From the NCBI GenBank assembly GCA_023453125.1, contig JAEXUB010000158.1, positions 1 to 14,698 of the forward strand: a DNA stretch of 14,698 nt, written 5' to 3'. Position 1 is the first letter of the stretch. Each line of letters starts with the position of its first letter. Shown here piece after piece: positions 7,154-13,778 of this stretch. The stretch comes from Bacteroidota bacterium. GTDB taxonomy: Bacteria; Bacteroidota; Ignavibacteria; Ignavibacteriales; Melioribacteraceae. A program made the translations under genes and the position numbers. The notes under the pieces are model-generated. The model was given only the letters and a program-made list of their open reading frames with translations. It ran no database searches and was not told where the DNA came from.

Positions 7154-7158
7154 GGAGG
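7154..7158 (+). promoter_or_regulatory. Ribosome binding site deciding the rplM GTG start
   Basis: GGAGG six bases before the GTG at 7165. It lies inside the longer open frame that begins at the GTG at 7144, so the upstream candidate start is ruled out: it would lack a ribosome site and add an N-terminus unlike L13. Confidence 0.85.
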
Positions 7159-7164
7159 CATAAA

Positions 7165-7605
7165 GTGAAGCAAGAAAGAATTACAAGGTTTATCAAAACC
7201 GAAGATGCAGATAAGAAGTGGTATATTGTAGATGCCAAGGACCAGGTATTAGGAAGATTGGCCGCAGAAATTGCCAGAGTTATTAGAGGTAAGAATAAAC
7301 CTACATTTACACCGAATATGGATACCGGTGACTTTGTAATAGTTATTAACGCTGAAAAGGTTAAATTGACCGGTAAGAGAGAAACACAGAAAACATATTT
7401 CTCTCACTCAATGTATCCGGGCGGTGCTAAATTCAGATCATTCCAGGAAGTTATGGCTAAGAATCCTGAATTTGCTATTGAAACCGCTGTTAAAGGGATG
7501 CTTCCTAAAACAAAATTAGGAAAACACATAATTAAGAAATTAAAAGTTTATGCCGGTGAAACACATCCGCATACTGCCCAGAAACCTGAAGTATTAAGTT
7601 TTTAA
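7165..7605 (+). CDS. rplM: 50S ribosomal protein L13
   Basis: L13 is an early-assembling protein of the large ribosomal subunit that binds 23S rRNA. With the GTG start at 7165 the protein is 146 residues, close to the usual 142-150. Family landmarks are WYIVDAKDQVLGRLA near the N-terminus, then GDFVIVINAEKVKLTGKR, then AVKGMLPKTKLG and the C-terminal YAGETHPHTAQKPE. The downstream gene is rpsI, the conserved L13-S9 pair, separated by only 11 bases. A near-consensus promoter stands just upstream. Confidence 0.98.
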   Translation: MKQERITRFIKTEDADKKWYIVDAKDQVLGRLAAEIARVIRGKNKPTFTPNMDTGDFVIVINAEKVKLTGKRETQKTYFSHSMYPGGAKFRSFQEVMAKNPEFAIETAVKGMLPKTKLGKHIIKKLKVYAGETHPHTAQKPEVLSF

Positions 7606-7616
7606 GAGGTAATTGA

Positions 7617-8003
7617 ATGATAGATAAATTATTCGTCGGAAGAAGAAAAAACGCTGTTGCGCGTATTTATTTAAGAAACGGATCGGGTAAAGTAAAAATC
7701 AACGAACGCGAGTTTGAGGCTTATTTCCCTCAGAAAATTCATAGAGATGATATCCTCGCACCTTTCAAAGTAACCGATACACTCGGCAAATTTGATTTAT
7801 TCGTTAATGTACTCGGCGGCGGCATTTCAGGTCAGGCAGAAGCTATCCGTCTCGGTATTTCGAGAGCTTTAGAAGCTCTTAATCCTGAATTAAGACCAAG
7901 CCTTAAGGCTGAAGGGTTCTTAAGAAGAGATCCGAGAATGGTTGAACGTAAAAAATACGGCCAGGCTAAAGCTAGAAAAAGATTCCAGTTCTCTAAGAGA
8001 TAA
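7617..8003 (+). CDS. rpsI: 30S ribosomal protein S9
   Basis: S9 belongs to the head of the small subunit; its basic C-terminal tail reaches the P-site tRNA. The 128-residue product shows the GRRKNAVARIYL start region (8-19), the GGGISGQAEAIRLGISRAL core (67-85) and the canonical tail ending QFSKR, whose final Lys-Arg contacts tRNA. GAGGT at 7606-7610 is the ribosome site. It is co-transcribed with rplM. No terminator is seen between it and rpsB, so read-through into the S2 leader is possible. Confidence 0.98.
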   Translation: MIDKLFVGRRKNAVARIYLRNGSGKVKINEREFEAYFPQKIHRDDILAPFKVTDTLGKFDLFVNVLGGGISGQAEAIRLGISRALEALNPELRPSLKAEGFLRRDPRMVERKKYGQAKARKRFQFSKR

Positions 8004-8027
8004 AAATTATTTAATTAACATTATTCA

Positions 8028-8093
8028 TATTCCCGGATTTGCCCCCTGTGTCCCTATCTAAAAAGGGGATGAAAGGCAAATATGAAGGGAATA
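8028..8093 (+). promoter_or_regulatory. Structured rpsB mRNA leader (candidate S2 autoregulatory RNA)
   Basis: The 110-base gap between rpsI and rpsB can form one long, interrupted hairpin. The outer stem is TATTCCC (8028-8034) with GGGAATA (8087-8093). The middle stem is ATTTGCC (8037-8043) with GGCAAAT (8075-8081). The inner stem is TCCCT (8051-8055) with GGGGA (8065-8069), with an alternative CCCCT (8043-8047)/AGGGG (8064-8068) pairing. An asymmetric internal loop, GG against ATGAA, separates the outer two stems. The AGGAG ribosome site (8104-8108) lies 10 bases after the structure. S2 is known to repress its own mRNA through a leader in gamma-proteobacteria. A comparable role here is inferred from position and structure only. 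Confidence 0.6.
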
Positions 8094-8113
8094 GAAGCTA
8101 AACAGGAGTAAAA

Positions 8114-9001
8114 ATGAGCAAAGTAGAATTGACTGCTCTTATTGAAGCAGGCGCGCACTTCGGTCACTTGACCCGCAGATGGAACCCCAAAATGAAACCT
8201 TATATCTTCATGGAGAAGAATGGGATTCATATAATCGATTTAAAGAAAACCCAGTCAGCTATTGAATATGCCGCTAAGGCACTTACTGATATAGTAGCCC
8301 AGAATAAGAGAATTTTATTCGTCGGCACGAAAAAACAGGCTAAATACGCAATAGTTAACGAAGCCAGAAGATGCGACGCCAACTGGGTAAGTGAAAGATG
8401 GCTCGGCGGAATGCTTACAAACTTCGCTACAATCCGCAAAAGCATTAAACACCTCCAGAACATCGAAAAGATGGAAACTGACGGTACTTTCGAAAAAATA
8501 ACAAAGAAAGAAAGATTATTCTTAACAAGAGAAAAAGATAAACTCAGAAAAGTATTGGACGGCGTTGAAACACTGGCAAAAATGCCGGGCGCTCTCTTTA
8601 TTGTTGATATTAAGAAAGAAGCAATCGCAATCCGCGAAGCAATGAGACTTAACATTCCTATCTTCGCAATCGTAGATACAAACTGCGATCCGGATAACGT
8701 TGATTATGTAATTCCTGCAAACGACGACGCTTCAAGAGCAATTGAAATTATTCTCAAAGTTATGTCAGACGCAGTAATTGAAGGACAGGCAAAAGCAAAA
8801 GAATTGAAAGCACACGAAGCAGCTGAAAAGGAAAAAGAAAAGAAAGTAAACGAAGAGACTGAAGAAGGGGAAAAGAAAGACGAGAAAAAAGACGCCCGTC
8901 CTAAAGTCAGCCGCGTTAAAATTGACGAAAGAAGAGGGGACAGACCGGAAAGAAAGCCGAGAGAAGCCAAACCTGATTCTGAAGAGAAGAAAGCAGAATA
9001 A
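8114..9001 (+). CDS. rpsB: 30S ribosomal protein S2 with a charged C-terminal extension
   Basis: S2 binds the back of the small subunit and is needed for S1 recruitment. Residues 1-230 are a full S2: AGAHFGHLTRRWNPKMKPYI (12-31, printed here as the family landmark), RILFVGTKKQA (66-76), WLGGMLTNF (96-104) and FAIVDTNCDPDNVDYVIPAN (184-203). Residues about 231-295 form an extra tail rich in Lys, Glu, Asp and Arg, probably disordered, making the protein 295 residues against about 240 in E. coli. AGGAG at 8104-8108 gives a clear start. tsf follows after 34 bases, the conserved rpsB-tsf pair. Confidence 0.98.
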   Translation: MSKVELTALIEAGAHFGHLTRRWNPKMKPYIFMEKNGIHIIDLKKTQSAIEYAAKALTDIVAQNKRILFVGTKKQAKYAIVNEARRCDANWVSERWLGGMLTNFATIRKSIKHLQNIEKMETDGTFEKITKKERLFLTREKDKLRKVLDGVETLAKMPGALFIVDIKKEAIAIREAMRLNIPIFAIVDTNCDPDNVDYVIPANDDASRAIEIILKVMSDAVIEGQAKAKELKAHEAAEKEKEKKVNEETEEGEKKDEKKDARPKVSRVKIDERRGDRPERKPREAKPDSEEKKAE

Positions 9002-9035
9002 TTTGAAATTGAAAAAAAGTAAGGATATATAAAAA

Positions 9036-9905
9036 ATGGAAATATCAGCAGTAAAAGTAAAAGAACTGCGCGAAAAGACAGGCGCCGGAATGATGGATTG
9101 CAAAAAGGCTTTAACCGAAGCTGAAGGGGATTTTGAAAAAGCTATTGAAATACTCCGCAAGAAAGGGGCAGCCGTTGCAGCTAAAAGAGCCGAAAGAAGC
9201 GCTAACGAAGGTACAATTATTACACGTATTCTCAACGACGGCAAATCGGCATTGATTCTCGAAGTAAACTGCGAAACCGATTTCGTTGCAAACAGCGATG
9301 ACTTTGTTAATTTCGCCAATATGGTTGCAGAAGCTATCATAGCTACAAAAGCCGCTACAGTTGAAGAAGTTCTCGCACTTACTTTCGATGGCAAAAACAT
9401 TGCAGAGGAATTAAACGCAGTTATCGGAAAAATCGGCGAAAAAATTGAAGTTAAACGCTTCAAAATTGAAAATGCCGAAAACGGTATTGTTGTAGATTAC
9501 CTGCACCATGGCGCAAAACTCGGCGTTCTTGTTCGCGTTGATAACGTAGACGCTTCAAAAGCAGGCGAGCTCATTCCTGTTGTAAAAGATATTGCTATGC
9601 AGGTTGCCGCTATGAAACCTGGCTTTACATACAGAGAAGAAGTTTCTAAAGAAGTACTCGATAAAGAAATTGAAATCTATAAAGAAATTGCACGCAAAGA
9701 AGGAAAACCTGAACAGGTTCTTGAGAAAATTGCTACAGGCAAACTCGGAAAATATTACGAAGAGAACTGCCTTGTTGAACAGTTTTTTGTAAAGGACAAT
9801 ACAAAACGCGTCGGAGACCTGATTGCCGAATTCAACAAGAAAAACGGCACACAGTCTAAGATTGCCCTCTTCCACAGGTTCCACTTAAGCGATGAAAACA
9901 AATAA
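9036..9905 (+). CDS. tsf: Elongation factor Ts
   Basis: EF-Ts is the cytoplasmic guanine-nucleotide exchange factor for EF-Tu. The 289-residue protein has the N-terminal UBA-like domain (residues 5-42) with KELREKTGAGMMDCKKAL, then the EF-Tu-contacting CETDFVANSDDF (79-90). The dimerisation core follows, including DIAMQVAAMKP and a C-terminal module ending in SKIALFHRFHL. The length is near the usual 280-300. The ribosome site AAGGA at 9021-9025 is rather far from the ATG (10 bases). It is presumably co-transcribed with rpsB and ends at a terminator. Confidence 0.98.
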   Translation: MEISAVKVKELREKTGAGMMDCKKALTEAEGDFEKAIEILRKKGAAVAAKRAERSANEGTIITRILNDGKSALILEVNCETDFVANSDDFVNFANMVAEAIIATKAATVEEVLALTFDGKNIAEELNAVIGKIGEKIEVKRFKIENAENGIVVDYLHHGAKLGVLVRVDNVDASKAGELIPVVKDIAMQVAAMKPGFTYREEVSKEVLDKEIEIYKEIARKEGKPEQVLEKIATGKLGKYYEENCLVEQFFVKDNTKRVGDLIAEFNKKNGTQSKIALFHRFHLSDENK

Positions 9906-9921
9906 ATAATTGAAAACTTCG

Positions 9922-9955
9922 AAAGGTCTTATTTTTTAATAAGGCCTTTTTTTTT
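9922..9955 (+). terminator. Intrinsic terminator after tsf, directly before pyrH
   Basis: AAAGGTCTTATT (9922-9933) pairs with AATAAGGCCTTT (9938-9949) through 12 pairs including one G-T wobble, loop TTTT, followed by an unbroken T-run (9947-9955). This is a good intrinsic terminator for rpsB-tsf. Its T-run ends only 13 bases before the pyrH ATG, which raises the question of how pyrH is transcribed. Confidence 0.88.
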
Positions 9956-9968
9956 ATATTATAAAACT

Positions 9969-10721
9969 ATGAAGACAAAATTAAAGTATAAACGGATATT
10001 ACTTAAGCTCAGCGGCGAATCCCTAATGGGAGAGCAGGGGCACGGAATTGACCCGCACGTATTGAACTTTTTTGCCGAAGAAGTAAAAAAGGTTCAAAAA
10101 CTGGGGGTCCAGGTTGGAGTTGTTATCGGCGGCGGCAATATCTACCGCGGTTTAAGCGCCGATAAACAGGGGCTCGACAGGGTAACCGGAGATCAGATGG
10201 GTATGCTTGCCACAATGATCAATTCCCTGGCGCTTCAGAATACTTTTGAAAGCCACGGTATGTTTACCCGTCTTATGAGCGCCATACATATGGACGAAAT
10301 TGCCGAGCCTTATATCAGGCGCAGGGCAATACGCCACCTTGAAAAAGGTAGAATCGTAATTCTCGGGGCTGGCACAGGACATCCTTATTTCAGCACCGAT
10401 ACAGCCGCATCCCTGAGAGCTGTGGAAATTGAAGCCGATGCAATCTTTAAAGGCACCCGAGTTGACGGCATTTACGATTCCGATCCCGAAAAAAATCCGC
10501 GGGCAAGTATGTTCGAAGAAATTTCTTATATTGACGTACTGCAGAAAAATCTGCGCGTTATGGATCTTACAGCCATAAGTCTTTGTAAAGAGAACAATCT
10601 GCCTATAATCGTTTTCAATATGGATAAAAAAGATAATCTGCTTAAAATTGTTACAGGCAGGAATGTCGGTACATCGGTTGGTAATTTTGATTCGCAGTCG
10701 AAAAAAAAGATTAAAAAATAA
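9969..10721 (+). CDS. pyrH: UMP kinase (uridylate kinase)
   Basis: PyrH phosphorylates UMP to UDP with ATP, an essential pyrimidine step; the bacterial enzyme is a hexamer of the amino-acid-kinase fold. The 250-residue protein has KRILLKLSGESLMG (8-21), VVIGGGNIYRG (51-61), GDQMGMLATMINSLAL (74-89), GTGHPYFSTDTAA (135-147) with the UMP-binding threonines, and KGTRVDGIYDSDP (161-173) at the ATP site. The start is forced, because only seven residues precede the conserved core and no other in-frame start lies nearby. There is no Shine-Dalgarno: the 13 bases before the ATG are ATATTATAAAACT. A TATATT at 9955-9960 could serve as a -10 and would give a leaderless or nearly leaderless mRNA. frr follows after 11 bases. 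Confidence 0.97.
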   Translation: MKTKLKYKRILLKLSGESLMGEQGHGIDPHVLNFFAEEVKKVQKLGVQVGVVIGGGNIYRGLSADKQGLDRVTGDQMGMLATMINSLALQNTFESHGMFTRLMSAIHMDEIAEPYIRRRAIRHLEKGRIVILGAGTGHPYFSTDTAASLRAVEIEADAIFKGTRVDGIYDSDPEKNPRASMFEEISYIDVLQKNLRVMDLTAISLCKENNLPIIVFNMDKKDNLLKIVTGRNVGTSVGNFDSQSKKKIKK

Positions 10722-10732
10722 TTGAGGTATTT

Positions 10733-11287
10733 ATGCACGCAATAGTATCTGATGCTGATCATCGTATGGATAAAACCGTCGAGGCTTTCAGAAATGAAAT
10801 AGCAAAAATCAGGACCGGAAAAGCTACTACGGCAATACTAGATGGTATTAAGGTTGAATATTACGGCACTCCTTCTCCTCTTAGCCAGGTTGCCAATGTT
10901 TCCGTTCTCGATGTTCATACTCTTTCAATTACACCTTGGGATAAATCGATGGTTCAGGTTATTGATAAGGCTATACTGGCTTCCGATTTAGGCTTAAATC
11001 CCATTTCAGACGGAACAAACCTGAAAATCCCTATTCCTCCTCTAACCGAGGAAAGAAGAAAGGAATATGTGAAAATAGTGAAAAAATTCGGTGAAGATTC
11101 TAAAGTGGCTCTCAGGAACGTTAGAAGAGATGCCAACGAACACCTCAAAAAAGAGGAAAAAGACAAGAAAATGACAGAAGACGATAGAAAACGCTTCGAA
11201 GATGAAGTTCAGAAAATTACGGATAAACACATTTCGAAAATTGAAGAAATCATTAAGCATAAAGAAAAAGAGATAATGGAAGTTTAA
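10733..11287 (+). CDS. frr: Ribosome recycling factor
   Basis: RRF, together with EF-G, splits the post-termination ribosome. The 184-residue length matches the usual 185. It starts with the helix DHRMDKTVEAFRNEIAKIRT, then GKATTAILDGIKVEYYGTPS leading into the small beta domain, including LSITPWDKSMV (65-75). It ends with the long helices containing IPIPPLTEERRKEYVKIVKK and VALRNVRRDANEHLKK. GAGGT at 10724-10728 is the ribosome site. It is co-transcribed with pyrH, a conserved pair in bacteria, and ends at a terminator. Confidence 0.98.
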   Translation: MHAIVSDADHRMDKTVEAFRNEIAKIRTGKATTAILDGIKVEYYGTPSPLSQVANVSVLDVHTLSITPWDKSMVQVIDKAILASDLGLNPISDGTNLKIPIPPLTEERRKEYVKIVKKFGEDSKVALRNVRRDANEHLKKEEKDKKMTEDDRKRFEDEVQKITDKHISKIEEIIKHKEKEIMEV

Positions 11288-11310
11288 AATAAATGAGTTC
11301 TTTAATTCTT

Positions 11311-11339
11311 AAGCCGTCTTATTGAAGGACGGCTTTTTT
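11311..11339 (+). terminator. Intrinsic terminator after frr
   Basis: AAGCCGTC (11311-11318) pairs perfectly with GACGGCTT (11328-11335) around a nine-base loop, followed by a T-run to 11339. It closes the pyrH-frr unit 24 bases after the frr stop. Confidence 0.92.
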
Positions 11340-11371
11340 GTTTTAAAAAATATTTCTATTTTGATTAACAA

Positions 11372-11384
11372 TAATGAGTCATTA
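11372..11384. promoter_or_regulatory. 13-base palindrome upstream of the malic enzyme gene
   Basis: TAATGAGTCATTA is a perfect inverted repeat around a central G, about 45 bases before the ATG at 11429. A weak promoter-like pair flanks it (TTGATT at 11361-11366 and TAATAA at 11383-11388, spacer 16). If that pair is used, the palindrome would sit in the spacer as an operator. The region is A/T-rich, so chance is possible. Confidence 0.3.
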
Positions 11385-11428
11385 ATAAATTTAATTCATA
11401 AACCTTATTAACCTTATGAGGAAAAATC

Positions 11429-13681
11429 ATGAGCATCAGCAAAGAAGAAGCGCTTAAGTATCACAGCGAAGGGCGCAAAGGTAAGATTGAGGTTGTTTCT
11501 ACAAAGCCTTGCTTTACAGCAAGAGAGCTTTCAATGGCATATACCCCCGGTGTGGCTGAACCATGCCGAGAAATAGAGAAAAATCCCGATGATGTTTATA
11601 AGTATACCGCCAAAGGGAACCTGGTTGCGGTTGTTTCAAACGGTACTGCGGTTCTTGGATTGGGAGATATAGGCGCCGCGGCCGGCAAGCCGGTTATGGA
11701 AGGGAAAGGAGTTCTTTTTAAAAGATTCGCCGATGTTGATGTGTTCGACATTGAATTGAATACACACGACCAGGATGAAGTAATTAAAGCAGTTCAGCTT
11801 TTGGAACCGACTTTCGGAGGCATTAACCTTGAAGATATTAAAGCCCCTGAATGCTTTGAAATTGAAGAAGAGCTGAAACGTACAATGAATATTCCGGTAT
11901 TTCACGATGACCAGCACGGAACGGCAATTATCTCATGTGCTGCACTTATGAACGCAGTTGAAATTACCGGAAAAGATATATCTAAAATCAGACTCGTAAT
12001 TTCGGGCGCCGGCGCTTCCGCAATTGCCTGCTGCAAAATGTATATTGCCGCCGGTGTTAAAGTTGAAAACATTTCTATGTTCGATACAAAGGGGCATATC
12101 AACAAAAAAAGAACTGACCTTAACAAGTATAAGGAACAGTTTGCACAGGATGTTTATTACAAGGATTTAGCAGACGGTATGAAGGGAGCAGACGCATTCC
12201 TGGGACTTTCGAAGGGGAATGTTGTTTCCAAGGAAATGATTAAGAGTATGGCTCCGTGGCCCATTGTATTTGCAATGGCTAATCCCGATCCTGAAATTAC
12301 ATACCCGGATGCGGTTTCAGCCAGAAAAGATATCATTATGGCAACCGGAAGAAGCGATTATCCCAATCAGGTAAATAACGTGCTCGGATTCCCGTTTATT
12401 TTCAGGGGAGCTCTCGACGTAAGGGCAAAAACCATTAACGAAGAGATGAAAATGGCAGCCGCTAAGGCGCTTGCCGCTCTTGCAAAAGAAAAAGTACCCG
12501 AAGTTGTATTGAATGCATACGGCGGAAAGGAATTCTCTTTCGGTCCCGATTATATAATTCCAAAGCCGTTCGACCCCCGCGTTCTATGGAATGTAGCCCC
12601 GGCTGTTGCACGCGCTGCAATGGAAACAGGAGTTGCCCGCAATCCTATAACCGACTGGGTTTCCTACGAAGAGGAACTGAAGGAACGTCTGGGATTCTCG
12701 CAGGAAGTTGTCCGCGTTATGATTCATAAAGCACAGAAAGATCCAAAGAAAATTGTGTATCCGGAAGGTGAAGAGGAAAAAATAATCCGTGCCGCCAATG
12801 AAGTATATCTTGACGAAATTGGGAAGCCCGTACTTCTCGGAAATACCGAAATAATCAAAAATAAAATAATTGAACTCGGATACGACACAAATCATTTTGA
12901 AATAATTGATCCTCTTGTTTCGGATAAATTCGAAAAATACGCTACCGATTTCTGCCAGGCGCGTTTCAGAAAAGGAATTACAATGAGAGACGCCCGCGAA
13001 ATTATGAGAGAGAATAATTATTTCGGCTCAATGATGGTTAAATTAGGGGATGCCGATGCATTAATAGGCGGACTGAATTACCATTATCCTCAGGTTATAA
13101 GGCCGGCCCTCCAGTGCGTAGGAGTAAAAAAAGAATTCAATATCTGCGCAGGATTATACATTGTAATCATCAAGAAAAAATCTTATTTCTTCGCAGATAC
13201 TACGGTTAATATAGACCCCACCGCCGATCAGCTTGCAGAAATAGCATTAATGACGGCCCAGACTGTAAAACAGTTTGATATTACTCCAAAGATAGCGATG
13301 CTCTCATTCAGCAATTTCGGCAGCGCTAAGTATCCCCAGTCCGAAAAAGTTGCCAGGGCAGTAGAAATTCTGCATAAGAGAAAACCGGATCTTATGGTTG
13401 ACGGCGAAATGCAGGCAGATACTGCAGTAGTTCCCGAAAGGCTCGAAAAGGAATTCCCCTTCTCGGTTCTTAAGGGGGGCGCAAATGTGCTCATATTCCC
13501 CGACCTGAATTCGGGCAACATTGCCTACAAGCTGTTTGAAAGACTTACAAATGCCACGGTTATCGGTCCTATTTTAATGGGTATGAATAAGCCTATTCAC
13601 GTCCTCCAGAGGGGCGCTACCGTAAACGACATCGTCAATATGTCCGCTATTGCGGCTGTTGAAGCCAGTAATTCAAAATAA
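11429..13681 (+). CDS. maeB: NADP-type malic enzyme fused to a phosphotransacetylase-like domain
   Basis: MaeB-type enzymes convert malate to pyruvate and CO2, usually with NADP, linking the TCA cycle to pyruvate and NADPH. The 750-residue protein has two parts. Residues 1-about 425 are malic enzyme: AYTPGVAEPC (37-46) with the likely catalytic Tyr38, GKGVLFKRFADVDVFDIEL (92-110) with likely catalytic Lys93, the metal site around FHDDQHGTA (158-166) with Asp160 and Asp161, and the nucleotide-binding SGAGASA (192-198). Residues about 426-750 resemble phosphate acetyltransferase (IVYPEGEEEKIIRAA and LIGGLNYHYPQVIRPAL). In E. coli MaeB this domain is regulatory and binds acetyl-CoA without being an active transferase; the same is inferred here. 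GAGGA at 11418-11422 is the ribosome site. It is a single-gene unit with its own terminator. Confidence 0.96.
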   Translation: MSISKEEALKYHSEGRKGKIEVVSTKPCFTARELSMAYTPGVAEPCREIEKNPDDVYKYTAKGNLVAVVSNGTAVLGLGDIGAAAGKPVMEGKGVLFKRFADVDVFDIELNTHDQDEVIKAVQLLEPTFGGINLEDIKAPECFEIEEELKRTMNIPVFHDDQHGTAIISCAALMNAVEITGKDISKIRLVISGAGASAIACCKMYIAAGVKVENISMFDTKGHINKKRTDLNKYKEQFAQDVYYKDLADGMKGADAFLGLSKGNVVSKEMIKSMAPWPIVFAMANPDPEITYPDAVSARKDIIMATGRSDYPNQVNNVLGFPFIFRGALDVRAKTINEEMKMAAAKALAALAKEKVPEVVLNAYGGKEFSFGPDYIIPKPFDPRVLWNVAPAVARAAMETGVARNPITDWVSYEEELKERLGFSQEVVRVMIHKAQKDPKKIVYPEGEEEKIIRAANEVYLDEIGKPVLLGNTEIIKNKIIELGYDTNHFEIIDPLVSDKFEKYATDFCQARFRKGITMRDAREIMRENNYFGSMMVKLGDADALIGGLNYHYPQVIRPALQCVGVKKEFNICAGLYIVIIKKKSYFFADTTVNIDPTADQLAEIALMTAQTVKQFDITPKIAMLSFSNFGSAKYPQSEKVARAVEILHKRKPDLMVDGEMQADTAVVPERLEKEFPFSVLKGGANVLIFPDLNSGNIAYKLFERLTNATVIGPILMGMNKPIHVLQRGATVNDIVNMSAIAAVEASNSK

Positions 13682-13683
13682 TT

Positions 13684-13709
13684 AAAGGCGGGGAAACCCG
13701 CCTTTTTTT
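13684..13709 (+). terminator. Intrinsic terminator after maeB
   Basis: AAAGGCGGG (13684-13692) and CCCGCCTTT (13697-13705) form a 9-bp stem closed by a GAAA tetraloop, followed by a T-run to 13709. It begins two bases after the maeB stop codon. Confidence 0.95.
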
Positions 13710-13733
13710 CTAACCTTTTTATCCCTACTTTTT

Positions 13734-13741
13734 TATATTTG
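13734..13741 (+). promoter_or_regulatory. Possible promoter -7 element (TATATTTG) for the YkuD-family gene
   Basis: TATATTTG lies 37 bases before the TTG start, just beyond the maeB terminator, where a new transcript would have to begin. It is identical to the octamers before rplM and before the dhs-like gene. No clear -33/-35 element is visible in the T-rich sequence upstream. Confidence 0.4.
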
Positions 13742-13778
13742 TAATATCGGGTATTCTATAAATTTTAATAAGGGCACT

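Noticed and set aside
7144..7164. Upstream GTG start for rplM adding seven residues (MCFWRHK).
   Set aside because: The GGAGG ribosome site lies inside this extension and points to the GTG at 7165; the added residues do not resemble L13.
8069..8101. A 10-codon open frame (MKGKYEGNRS) in the rpsB leader preceded by AAAAGGGG, as a leader peptide.
   Set aside because: The G-run touches the ATG with no spacing, the frame overlaps the stems of the leader hairpin, and its amino acids suggest no attenuation logic. The RNA fold explains the sequence better.
8804..8998. The charged rpsB tail as the result of a frameshift or a fused neighbouring gene.
   Set aside because: The frame is continuous, codon use matches the gene, and the tail is low-complexity rather than a domain. 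It reads as a natural extension.
8765..9463. A 232-codon minus-strand open frame rich in Phe and Ser.
   Set aside because: It is the complement of the Lys/Glu-rich rpsB tail and of tsf; its composition is that of a shadow frame.
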